NCBI GenBank assembly: GCA_018969455.1
Contig: JAGWYI010000262.1
Span: 1-6,263 of the forward strand
Origin: Bacteroidota bacterium
GTDB lineage: Bacteria > Bacteroidota > Bacteroidia > Chitinophagales > Saprospiraceae
Reading direction: 5' to 3'
DNA: 6,263 nt
Shown here piece by piece: positions 1 to 6,013 of this stretch. Both the position numbers and the translations under genes were made by a program. Under the pieces are notes generated by a model that did not search any database, was not told the origin of the DNA, and worked only from the letters and a program-made list of their open reading frames with translations. The stretch's first letter is position 1. Each line of letters starts with the position of its first letter.

Positions 1-333
1 CACTGCGTCCGAAGCTTCTCTGAAATAATAAGCCTCAAAAAACGCTTAAATCCTGCACAAGCCTGGATCATTCACGGCTTTAACAAAAACAACGAAACCG
101 GACGCCAACTGATCGATGCAGGATTTTATCTTTCTTTCGGAGCAGCCTTGCTGCATCCGAATACCACAAATTTTATCTCCCAAATGCCATTGCATCGCTT
201 GTTTTTTGAAACCGACGCACTTCCAGAAGTTTCCATCGAACAAGTCTATGAACGCGCTGCCAACTTGTGCAATATGGAACTGCCACACCTCCAGGCACAG
301 GTAGCAGAAAATTTTGAACAGATATTTCTGTAA
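1..333 (+). CDS. tatD: TatD-family metal-dependent DNase, C-terminal part (5' end outside window)
   Basis: Only the last 110 residues are present; the frame is open from the first base of the window to TAA at 331-333. TatD proteins are TIM-barrel metal-dependent hydrolases acting as 3'-5' DNA exonucleases in the cytoplasm; the whole protein is usually about 255-265 residues, so somewhat more than half is missing. Family landmarks are visible in order: HCVR at the first residues (metal-ligand His of the barrel), WIIHGF with the next metal-ligand His at fragment residue 25, AGFYLSFG at 40-47, and RLFFETDA with the conserved Asp at fragment residue 72. The tail EQVYERAA matches the last helix of the family. 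The next gene starts 25 bases downstream on the same strand, so the two may be co-transcribed. The family is clear; assignment to TatD rather than a close paralogue (YcfH, YjjV) is less certain. Confidence 0.88.
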   Translation, partial: HCVRSFSEIISLKKRLNPAQAWIIHGFNKNNETGRQLIDAGFYLSFGAALLHPNTTNFISQMPLHRLFFETDALPEVSIEQVYERAANLCNMELPHLQAQVAENFEQIFL

Positions 334-358
334 TTTTGCCTCAAAATGTAATTTACCC

Positions 359-1108
359 GTGACAGCATCTCCTTCATTCGACGCACCCCATTGGTTGCAA
401 CGCACCGAATTACTCGTTGGGGCTGAAAAATTGGACCAACTCCAAAACACCCACGTTCTGGTAATCGGATTGGGGGGCGTGGGCAGTTTTGCCGCAGAAT
501 TCCTGGCACGTGCCGGCGTGGGGCGTATGACCATTGTTGACGGTGACACCGTTGACCTCACCAACACCAACCGACAATTGCCGGCCCTGCACAGCACGGT
601 GGGCAAACCCAAAACCCAGGTGATGGCCGAACGTATGCGCGACATTAACCCCAAGCTGGATTTGAGGGTCATCGAAGAATTTCTTACCCCAGATGCCGTA
701 AAAGACCTCATCAGCGAAGATTTCGACTATGTTTTTGATTGCATTGATTCCATTCAGCCCAAGCAATACGTCATTGTAGCCTGTAAACAGAAAGGCGTAA
801 GGGTCGTTTCCAGCATGGGAGCAGGCGGACGCATCGACCCTTCTAAAGTGCAGGTAGCCGATATTTCTGAAACCTTTAACTGCCCATTTGCCCAACAGGT
901 ACGAAAAGGACTGAAACGCAAAGGGGTGCGCCGGGGCGTAACCGTGGTTTTTTCATCAGAACTGGTAGATAAAAACACCTGTATGCTCACCGATGGAAAC
1001 CGCTTCAAACGTTCCTTTTACGGAACCATTTCCTACATTCCGGCCTTGTTTGGTTTGCACATGGCCAGTGTCGTGATTCGCGATGTCGTAACAGGAAACT
1101 CCCATTGA
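359..1108 (+). CDS. tcdA: tRNA threonylcarbamoyladenosine dehydratase (ThiF/E1-like)
   Basis: This 249-residue protein belongs to the E1/ThiF/MoeB superfamily. TcdA uses ATP to dehydrate t6A37 of ANN-decoding tRNAs to cyclic t6A; E. coli TcdA (CsdL) is about 268 residues. Visible features are WLQRTELLVG at 12-21 (typical family N-terminus), the nucleotide-binding loop GLGGVGS at 37-43, VDGDTVDLTNTNRQ at 60-73 with the conserved Asp and Arg, GKPK at 82-85, and DCID at 127-130. The C-terminal YGTISYIPALFGLHMASVVI (221-240) is characteristic of TcdA and separates it from ThiF and MoeB. There is no CxxC zinc site. I chose GTG at 359 because homology begins just after it. An in-frame TTG at 314 would add 15 residues, overlap tatD by 20 bases, and has no family support. 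The gene follows tatD closely and converges on rnr. In E. coli the enzyme works with the CsdA/CsdE sulphur system, which is not seen here. Confidence 0.88.
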   Translation: MTASPSFDAPHWLQRTELLVGAEKLDQLQNTHVLVIGLGGVGSFAAEFLARAGVGRMTIVDGDTVDLTNTNRQLPALHSTVGKPKTQVMAERMRDINPKLDLRVIEEFLTPDAVKDLISEDFDYVFDCIDSIQPKQYVIVACKQKGVRVVSSMGAGGRIDPSKVQVADISETFNCPFAQQVRKGLKRKGVRRGVTVVFSSELVDKNTCMLTDGNRFKRSFYGTISYIPALFGLHMASVVIRDVVTGNSH

Positions 1109-1283
1109 GCATGCCCCGGGTTGAAGCTCTGCCCAGCGCACTTTCAGATGCCGTTCCGGATACAGTTGCGGCTTAGGATACCACACAACGCCCCGAAGAC
1201 CACACCCACCAATACACAAATTGCGCTGCTTCAATCATTTAGGCTGAATACCGTACACAGAAACCCACAGCGCAATGTATGCC
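1109..1283. other. convergent intergenic gap between tcdA and rnr
   Basis: The 175 bases between the two facing stop codons contain no gene I can support. The short open frames on both strands have no recognisable protein pattern. There is no stem followed by a T-run on either strand, so no standard intrinsic terminator is visible for either gene. The only structure noticed is the 9-base inverted repeat at 1220-1276. Confidence 0.6.
1220..1276. repeat. 9-bp perfect inverted repeat with long loop downstream of rnr
   Basis: ATTGCGCTG at 1220-1228 is the exact reverse complement of CAGCGCAAT at 1268-1276, with a 39-base loop. The repeat begins 8 bases past the rnr stop when read on the minus strand. 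A minor TTCA/TGAA pairing is possible inside the loop. It could act as a weak or factor-dependent 3'-end structure for rnr, but the loop is long and no real T-run follows either arm. Chance occurrence is plausible. Confidence 0.3.
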
Positions 1284-3653
1284 TCAATCTTCCACCAATT
1301 CCAGGTCAATCTGGCGTTTTTGAAGGTCGGTGGATACTACGCGCACCTGCACGCGATCGCCAATTTTGATGGAGTTGCCTGAGCGTTTTGCATGGGCGCG
1401 CAAATTGCCGTCTTCAATGGTATAATTTTCAGACAGGCCCCTGAATTCCACCATGCCTTCTGCGCGCGAATCGGGCAATTCCACAAAGAAACCGCGTTCC
1501 AACATACCGCTCACAGTTCCTGTAAGTGTTTGGCCCACAAAGCGTTTGGTGTATTCCACCTGTTTGTATTTGATGCTTTCGCGCTCGGCATCGGCAGCTT
1601 TGCGCTCCATTGAAGAGATGTGTTTGCATTGCTCTTCCAGTTTGGTCTTATCCACCCGGTACACTTTTCCATCCAGATTCCGTTCCAAAATTCGATGGGC
1701 CAACACATCCGAATAGCGGCGGATGGGCGAGGTAAAATGGCTGTAATGGGTAAATCCGAGCCCGTAGTGTCCAATGTTCTTGCTGGAATACACCGCTTTT
1801 GCCATGGTTCGGATAGCCAGGGGCTCGAGCAGTTTTAAACGCGCATCCGTACGCGATTTTATCATCAATTCGTTGAACGAATGCGCGAGTTGTTTAGGGG
1901 TATCCAGTTTCATTTTCACCCCCAATTCTTGTGCAAAACGGGCAAACTCGGCCACTTTTTCCATGTCAGGCAGGTCGTGAATCCGGTAAACAAACGGAAT
2001 TTCCTGCTGACTCTGGGCTTTTTGATCGATGAACAGCGCTACTTCCTTGTTGGCGAGCAGCATATAATCTTCAATGAGCAAATTGGTATCGCGGCGATCT
2101 TTCACATATACTTCCACCGGTTCGCCCTTTGGCCCGAGTTTGAATCGAATTTCATCGGTTTCGAAGCCGATGGCGCCGTTTTTTTCCCGCTCTTTGCGCA
2201 TTTTTTTGGCGATTCGATCCATCGTTTTTAGGGCCCAATCGTATTTTTCAAACAAAGGATCTGCCACGAGATCGGCATCGGGCTTTGCATCCAGGATGGT
2301 TTGGGCGGCCTCGTACGTGAAGCGTTTGTCGGAGTGGATCACCGTTTTACCAAACCAGCGGCCCACCAGTTTGTCTTTTTTATCGAACTCAAAAACAGCC
2401 GAGAAAGTAAGACGATCGGCATGGGGCACCAGCGAACACAGGTTGTTCGACAATTTTTCGGGTAACATGGGGTTTACCCGATCTACAAGATACACCGAGG
2501 TGCTGCGCTGGTAGGCTTCCTTGTCCATCGGCGAATCCGGTTTGAGGTAATGGGTCACATCGGCGATATGCACCCCGATTTCGAGGTGTTCGTTTTCCAG
2601 CACCCGGATGCTGAGGGCATCGTCGAAGTCGCGGGCATCAACAGGGTCGATGGTGAAGGTAAGCACCTCGCGGAAATCGCGGCGGCGTTCAATTTCCTGA
2701 TCCGAGAGGGTTTCGGGAATGGCATCGGCCTCCCGCATGGATTCTTCGGAGTGCGCCAATTCAAACCCTGCATTGATCAGAATTTTTTTCATTTCAAAAT
2801 CGTTACCGCCCAGATCGCCCAGCACTTCGGTCACGGCGCCCATGGGCACACGGCCTTTTCCTTCTTGCCAATCGGTAATTTTTACCACAACTTTATCGCC
2901 GTCTTTTGCAGCGCCAATGGCTTCCATGGGCACATACACATCAACGGTCATGTTGAGGCTATCGGCATAAAAGAGTGCATAATTTCGGCTGATGCGCAGG
3001 GTACCGATGAAAAACTCATGCGCACGCTTCAGCACTCGCAATATTTCCCCTTCCGGTTTCCGCTGCGGGCTGAAGCCTTTGCGTCCCCCTTTTCGAGGAG
3101 GAACGGGAAACAGCAGCACCTCCACTGTGTCGCCGTGCAAGGCGCCGTTGACGTATTTCATGGGTACATAAACATCGGTATCCATCAATTCGCTCACGAT
3201 ATAGGCAGCCCCGGTGCGGGTCATATCCACGCGGCCCTGAACCGTTTTACGCGCCCAATCTGCATTGCGGCGTTTGGATGCAACAACCGGTTGAAATTCA
3301 TTCAAATCGAGCGGCTTTACATCCGATTCACTGGCATCCAGGCGAACAGGCTTCTTTTTTCGCAGTGGTTTTTCGGGTACAGGAGGGGCATCGGCTTCTT
3401 TTTCTTCTACCTGAATCAGGCGTTGCAAGGCCAATCCGTACCGATTCAAATCAGCCTCGTAAACCGATCCAGCCTGAACCAGTTGTGTCAATGCATGACT
3501 TACAGAGTCGATGTTGTTTTCAACTTTTAATTGCTCAATAATCTGACGTGGAGCATATTGTCTTTTCGGATTGGCGAGCAAAAATTTGAGAATGGCGATT
3601 TGAAGGTCTTGTGCAGTCAGCTTTTTACTGCTTTTTTGCTTTTTTTTAGTCAT
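1284..3653 (-). CDS. rnr: Ribonuclease R (RNase II/R family 3'-5' exoribonuclease)
   Basis: This 789-residue protein is close to the usual RNase R length (E. coli about 813). The enzyme is a processive, hydrolytic 3'-5' exoribonuclease that can degrade structured RNA. Domains in order: a Lys-rich start; a winged-helix segment at about 12-75; a charged Pro/Lys-rich linker at 82-130; cold-shock domains at about 135-185 and 213-280; the RNB catalytic domain at about 325-655; and an S1 domain at about 706-787. The active-site motif TIDPVDARDFDDA has D336, D342, D344 and D345, the same spacing as the four metal-binding Asp of RNase II. Downstream are SVYLVDRVNPMLPEKLSNNL and the family signature HYSHFTSPIRRYSD (636-649). 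The protein stops right after S1, without the long Lys-rich tail of the enterobacterial enzyme; basic residues are instead concentrated at the N-terminus. ATG at 3653 is the natural start, just before the winged helix. The gene is divergent from the receiver gene and appears monocistronic here. Confidence 0.97.
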   Translation of the reverse strand: MTKKKQKSSKKLTAQDLQIAILKFLLANPKRQYAPRQIIEQLKVENNIDSVSHALTQLVQAGSVYEADLNRYGLALQRLIQVEEKEADAPPVPEKPLRKKKPVRLDASESDVKPLDLNEFQPVVASKRRNADWARKTVQGRVDMTRTGAAYIVSELMDTDVYVPMKYVNGALHGDTVEVLLFPVPPRKGGRKGFSPQRKPEGEILRVLKRAHEFFIGTLRISRNYALFYADSLNMTVDVYVPMEAIGAAKDGDKVVVKITDWQEGKGRVPMGAVTEVLGDLGGNDFEMKKILINAGFELAHSEESMREADAIPETLSDQEIERRRDFREVLTFTIDPVDARDFDDALSIRVLENEHLEIGVHIADVTHYLKPDSPMDKEAYQRSTSVYLVDRVNPMLPEKLSNNLCSLVPHADRLTFSAVFEFDKKDKLVGRWFGKTVIHSDKRFTYEAAQTILDAKPDADLVADPLFEKYDWALKTMDRIAKKMRKEREKNGAIGFETDEIRFKLGPKGEPVEVYVKDRRDTNLLIEDYMLLANKEVALFIDQKAQSQQEIPFVYRIHDLPDMEKVAEFARFAQELGVKMKLDTPKQLAHSFNELMIKSRTDARLKLLEPLAIRTMAKAVYSSKNIGHYGLGFTHYSHFTSPIRRYSDVLAHRILERNLDGKVYRVDKTKLEEQCKHISSMERKAADAERESIKYKQVEYTKRFVGQTLTGTVSGMLERGFFVELPDSRAEGMVEFRGLSENYTIEDGNLRAHAKRSGNSIKIGDRVQVRVVSTDLQKRQIDLELVED

Positions 3654-3674
3654 TTTGATTAAATAAGATTAAGA

Positions 3675-3706
3675 AAAAATTAATGCAAAGTCTGTTACTA
3701 CACAAA
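3675..3706 (-). promoter_or_regulatory. candidate Bacteroidota-type promoter for rnr
   Basis: On the minus strand TTTG (3706-3703) is followed after 20 bases by TAATTTTT (3682-3675). This is close to the Bacteroidota consensus of a -33 TTTG and a -7 TAnnTTTG box, missing only the final G. Transcription would begin around 3669-3667, about 15 bases before the rnr ATG. A small palindrome, TTACT/AGTAA (3695-3710), overlaps the -33 element. The surrounding DNA is AT-rich, so a chance match is possible. Confidence 0.35.
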
Positions 3707-3749
3707 GTAAAATAAAATATCATACGAAATGAAGAAAGATAGACTTTGC
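3685..3749. repeat. 9-bp inverted repeat in the divergent regulatory spacer
   Basis: GCAAAGTCT (3685-3693) and AGACTTTGC (3741-3749) are exact reverse complements, 47 bases apart centre-out, in the spacer between two divergently transcribed genes. The left arm lies upstream of the -7 element of the candidate rnr promoter, between it and the -33 element. Paired half-sites of a regulator are one explanation and chance in AT-rich DNA is another. Confidence 0.35.
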
Positions 3750-3863
3750 GCTTCGGCATTTCAGAACACAAAGTTGAGTATAAAACAGCAAAGCGTTAAA
3801 AAAAGTTCAAATGAGATTTTGGTATGGTTTTTGCAAGAAAAGGTTGTTTTTTTAATACTTCTC

Positions 3864-5072
3864 ATGATCAAATTACTCATCATAGACGACGAAACGGATT
3901 TCCGGGAAGTTTTAACCGAAAGGTTGGCATCGGAAGGTTATTTTGTTTCACATCAGGCAAGCGCTGACGCTGCGATTGCCGATTTGTCGAAGCACAGCTA
4001 TGATTTGATCATACTTGATTTAATTTTGGAAAGGGCCAGCCCTGCGAACATTGATTGGGCACTCTCCAATCTTTATGACGATCGCCAGGGCATAGCAGTT
4101 TTGCAATATTTGAAAAGCAATGGCATTGAAACGCCTGTTTTAGCAATTTCTAACAAAGCCGACGATCGAATTACAGAATTGCTGTGCCAATATCCGCAGT
4201 GTAGTTTCGGTTTCAAATCACGGCTCACACAGGAAGGCTATATCCGAAAAACCCTGGAAGCCATTCTTTCCAGAAAGATGGAAGTTTCCAGCCTTCAAGC
4301 AGCGCATACTCCGTTATATCTTTTACGCGGCATCCCACGCAAATTGCATTATTTGCTGCGCCAGTACATGATTGGGTTTGAACAATATTTAAAGCATTTC
4401 AAAGGGCGTTCTGAAGTTCGCATTGAGGTGCTTTCCGGCGAACACGGCGCCAATGACGACATGGCCATTCGATTTCATCCTCCTTTCAATTCTCGCCGGA
4501 TATTTTATTGGTTTAAGGAATACATCCAATGGCTTGAATCGGGAAACACGATACAGCCCCTGGCAGAACTGCCTATACAGCATCAGGAATTGGGGAAACG
4601 CACCCAAGAACTTCAGGAAGAAGTCGCATATTTTGCTTCTACCCTTGCCGACCGGTATTGGGACCAGGTGTGGGGCACGTATACGCCTGCCGCATCCAGC
4701 CTGGCCTACGAAGGCATTATAGAACTCAACCCGATTAAAGTCAGCAACAGTTTTCAATTGCGGCAAGGCAAACAACGCCTTACCCGATCCCTGACAGCTT
4801 ATCAAGACCTGGAAAAACAGGTTTATCAATTTTTACAGGAAAATCGCAGCATTGAGGCGCTGGACGCACTCCTGCATTTCTGCACCCTGTATCGGCTTCA
4901 CGATCTTCAAAAACAAGTGCTGGCGCAACAGGCACAATATGCCAACGCCATTCAATTTGACCCGAGCGGGCATGCATTTGCTTCTGCCGTGGCTGCCATT
5001 AATTTGAATATATTGTACGATTTGCTGCCGGAGTTAGAAACGGCGGTTCAAAATTTGCCAGCCGGAAACTAG
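3864..5072 (+). CDS. Orphan receiver-domain protein with unknown central region and EAD11-like C-terminus
   Basis: This protein has 402 residues. Residues 1-135 are a response-regulator receiver domain: MIKLLIIDDE with acidic D8 and D9, LIILDLIL with phospho-acceptor D52, VLAIS with S95, and GFKSR with K118. About 15 residues (around RASPANIDWALSNLYDD, 57-73) are inserted between D52 and the helix-3 Gly (G76), and the usual Lys-Pro is Lys-Ser. Residues about 150-310 are a region I do not recognise; it has beta-like stretches (EVRIEVLSG, MAIRFHPP), a strong aromatic helix (RRIFYWFKEYIQWLE, 211-225) and a charged helix (QELGKRTQELQEEVAYF). Residues about 313-397 are helical and resemble effector-associated domain 11: QFLQ-EN-x-x-IEALDALL, QVLAQQAQYA, a Gly at 369, then INLNILYDLLPELE. 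No DNA-binding, GGDEF, kinase or enzyme domain is seen, and no histidine kinase lies nearby. I chose ATG at 3864 because receiver strand 1 starts there. The receiver is firm; the C-terminal match is from memory of the family pattern. Confidence 0.85.
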   Translation: MIKLLIIDDETDFREVLTERLASEGYFVSHQASADAAIADLSKHSYDLIILDLILERASPANIDWALSNLYDDRQGIAVLQYLKSNGIETPVLAISNKADDRITELLCQYPQCSFGFKSRLTQEGYIRKTLEAILSRKMEVSSLQAAHTPLYLLRGIPRKLHYLLRQYMIGFEQYLKHFKGRSEVRIEVLSGEHGANDDMAIRFHPPFNSRRIFYWFKEYIQWLESGNTIQPLAELPIQHQELGKRTQELQEEVAYFASTLADRYWDQVWGTYTPAASSLAYEGIIELNPIKVSNSFQLRQGKQRLTRSLTAYQDLEKQVYQFLQENRSIEALDALLHFCTLYRLHDLQKQVLAQQAQYANAIQFDPSGHAFASAVAAINLNILYDLLPELETAVQNLPAGN

Positions 5073-5092
5073 TTTAAAATTCAATTTTAATA

Positions 5093-5220
5093 ATTTACAC
5101 TTTTATACTTTACGCCGCCAGATTTTGTGCATTACGATTTTTATAAATCATTATAAATCACCGAAATCCATCCTGATTTATCCACAAAATCCGGCGAATC
5201 CTGGTATAATAAAGGCAAAT
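5093..5220. repeat. long imperfect palindrome / potential extended hairpin
   Basis: The core arms are 5116-5129 (CGCCAGATTTTGTG) and 5183-5196 (CACAAAATCCGGCG), complementary at 13 of 14 positions. Inside them ATAAATCA (5153-5160) pairs with TGATTTAT (5174-5181), closing a 13-base loop. Outside them, after a symmetric 7-by-7 internal loop, TATAC (5104-5108) pairs with GTATA (5204-5208). Then CTTT (5100-5103) pairs with AAAG (5211-5214) beyond a 2-base bulge, and ATTT (5093-5096) with AAAT (5217-5220). Several in-register segments make chance unlikely. No T-run follows, so it is not a standard terminator. It could be a MITE-like or REP-like element, a processing site, or a leader structure of the lolA-like gene. 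Confidence 0.6.
5141..5160. repeat. perfect 10-bp tandem duplication
   Basis: TTATAAATCA occurs twice back to back (5141-5150 and 5151-5160). Either copy can pair with TGATTTAT at 5174-5181, so the inner stem of the surrounding palindrome has two possible registers. GATTT at 5136-5140 can also pair with AAATC at 5145-5149, which would compete for the first copy. A slippage duplication inside a hairpin arm would produce this pattern. Confidence 0.8.
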
Positions 5221-5303
5221 ACTTCATTTTATTCATCCTTTGCTTGCATTGATACAACTTTCCCACGTATTTGGCGTTTTTATGGCCATCAAGCAATTTT
5301 CGT

Positions 5304-5978
5304 ATGAAATATCTGTCGGTCTTATTCATTCATTTTATTCTGGTAACAACGCTCCTCGCCCAATCTGCCCCCCCCGCTGAAAAAAGCGATCCGGAGGCAA
5401 AAAAAGTGCTGGACAAGGTTCGGAAAAAATACGAGGCTTACAATACCGTAGAAGCAGGCTTTTCCCTGCAAATTGAAGTACCTGGTCAACCCAAAGAGGT
5501 GCAAAAAGGAACCATTAGCCAAAAAGGAGAACAATTTCGCCTTGATATGGACCAACAACTGATTGTAAGCAATGGCAAAACCACCTGGGTTTACCTCAAA
5601 AAGAACAATGAGGTGCAAATTACCGACAGTGACCCCAAAGGGACCGAAAATGGCTTTATGACCCCGCGAGATTTGCTAAAACGCTACCAAAAAGGCGATT
5701 TTTTGTATGCTATAACAGAAAAAACCACTGAAAACGGCAAGGTAATCACCCAAATCGAATTCAAGCCCAAGGATAAAAACTCGGAATATTCCAAAATGCG
5801 CCTTAGCCTGGATGAAAAAGCATCCGAGATTAAATCCATCAAGGCATTCGCCAAAGACGGCTCTCGCTACACCTTCAACATTAACCGCCTATCACCCAAT
5901 AAGCCCATGGGGGTAGAGGTTTTTTATTTCGATGTCAAAAAATTTCCCGGGGTAAAAGTAGAAGACCTCCGAATGTAG
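5304..5978 (+). CDS. lolA: LolA-family outer-membrane lipoprotein carrier protein
   Basis: This 224-residue exported protein fits the LolA family. LolA is a periplasmic carrier that takes lipoproteins from the LolCDE transporter and delivers them to the outer membrane. Residues 1-19 form a Sec signal peptide (Lys at position 2, hydrophobic core FIHFILVTTLLA) with probable signal peptidase I cleavage in LLA-QS; no lipobox Cys is present, so it should be soluble. The mature part shows KKYEAYNTVEAGFSLQI (41-57), GTISQKGEQFRLDM (69-82), IVSNGKTTWVYLKKNNEVQI (87-106) and the late strands ending in FYFDVKKFPGVKVEDLR, matching the LolA half-barrel strand pattern. Length is normal for the family. ATG at 5304 is preferred over in-frame TTG at 5271 because the signal peptide starts there. 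In many Bacteroidota lolA follows ftsK; here it follows the receiver gene across a 231-base gap. The last codons lie in the terminator stem. Which member of the family this is, LolA proper or a paralogue, is less certain. Confidence 0.85.
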   Translation: MKYLSVLFIHFILVTTLLAQSAPPAEKSDPEAKKVLDKVRKKYEAYNTVEAGFSLQIEVPGQPKEVQKGTISQKGEQFRLDMDQQLIVSNGKTTWVYLKKNNEVQITDSDPKGTENGFMTPRDLLKRYQKGDFLYAITEKTTENGKVITQIEFKPKDKNSEYSKMRLSLDEKASEIKSIKAFAKDGSRYTFNINRLSPNKPMGVEVFYFDVKKFPGVKVEDLRM

Positions 5979-5997
5979 ATTCGAAGGTCTTCTTTTT
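5960..5997 (+). terminator. intrinsic terminator of the lolA-like gene, overlapping its stop codon
   Basis: AGAAGACCTCCGAAT (5960-5974) pairs with ATTCGAAGGTCTTCT (5979-5993) at 14 of 15 positions, closing a four-base loop GTAG (5975-5978). A run of five T (5993-5997) follows. The stop codon TAG (5976-5978) lies in the loop and the last five sense codons form the left arm. On the minus strand the same stem is followed by ACTTTTACC, so it may also weakly terminate the convergent ABC permease gene, which ends 16 bases beyond the T-run. Confidence 0.9.
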
Positions 5998-6013
5998 CAA
6001 ATTCTTGTTCCAG

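Larger units (their letters stand above)
3654..3863. other. divergent AT-rich spacer between rnr and the receiver gene
   Basis: This 210-base spacer must hold the start signals for both divergent genes. It contains the candidate rnr promoter (3675-3706) and a 9-base inverted repeat, GCAAAGTCT at 3685-3693 and AGACTTTGC at 3741-3749. For the plus-strand gene the best match I see is TTTG at 3830-3833 with TAATACTT at 3853-3860 after 19 bases. That would make an almost leaderless message and fits poorly. The frame of the receiver gene stays open upstream as far as an ATG at 3729, but the 45 extra codons have no family support. Confidence 0.5.
5073..5303. other. intergenic region upstream of the lolA-like gene
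   Basis: These 231 bases hold no gene I can support; the small open frames inside it are AT-rich and featureless. It is dominated by the long imperfect palindrome at about 5093-5220 and the 10-base tandem repeat inside it. A weak promoter candidate for the downstream gene is TTG (5244-5246) followed after 21 bases by TATTTGG (5268-5274), which would give a leader of roughly 25 bases. A sigma70-like TATAAT lies at 5205-5210 within the palindrome's right flank, but Bacteroidota housekeeping sigma factors do not normally use it. Confidence 0.55.

Noticed and set aside
331..338. TAATTTTG, an exact Bacteroidota -7 box match just before tcdA.
   Set aside because: It includes the tatD stop codon, and the only nearby TTTG is 14 bases upstream, not about 19-21. 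Likely chance; read-through from tatD is the simpler explanation.
314..358. TTG start at 314 for tcdA, overlapping the end of tatD.
   Set aside because: The 15 extra residues do not resemble the family N-terminus, and GTG at 359 sits just before the conserved WLQRTELLVG.
956..1234. 92-codon minus-strand open frame overlapping the end of tcdA.
   Set aside because: Most of it is the antisense of tcdA codons, and the part in the gap has no recognisable protein pattern.
2550..3530. Long plus-strand open frame (326 codons) inside rnr.
   Set aside because: It is the antisense of clearly conserved RNase R codons, including the RNB active site, and its translation is His/Phe-rich without domain character.
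3729..3863. In-frame 45-codon N-terminal extension of the receiver protein beginning at ATG 3729, with a hydrophobic stretch that could be read as a membrane anchor.
   Set aside because: Receiver strand 1 starts exactly at ATG 3864 (MIKLLIIDDE), as in nearly all receivers. The extension is AT-rich, has no family pattern, and would leave only 75 bases for two divergent promoters.
5205..5210. TATAAT as a sigma70 -10 box for the lolA-like gene.
   Set aside because: There is no matching -35 at proper spacing, it lies in the arm of the palindrome, and Bacteroidota primary sigma factors use a different consensus.
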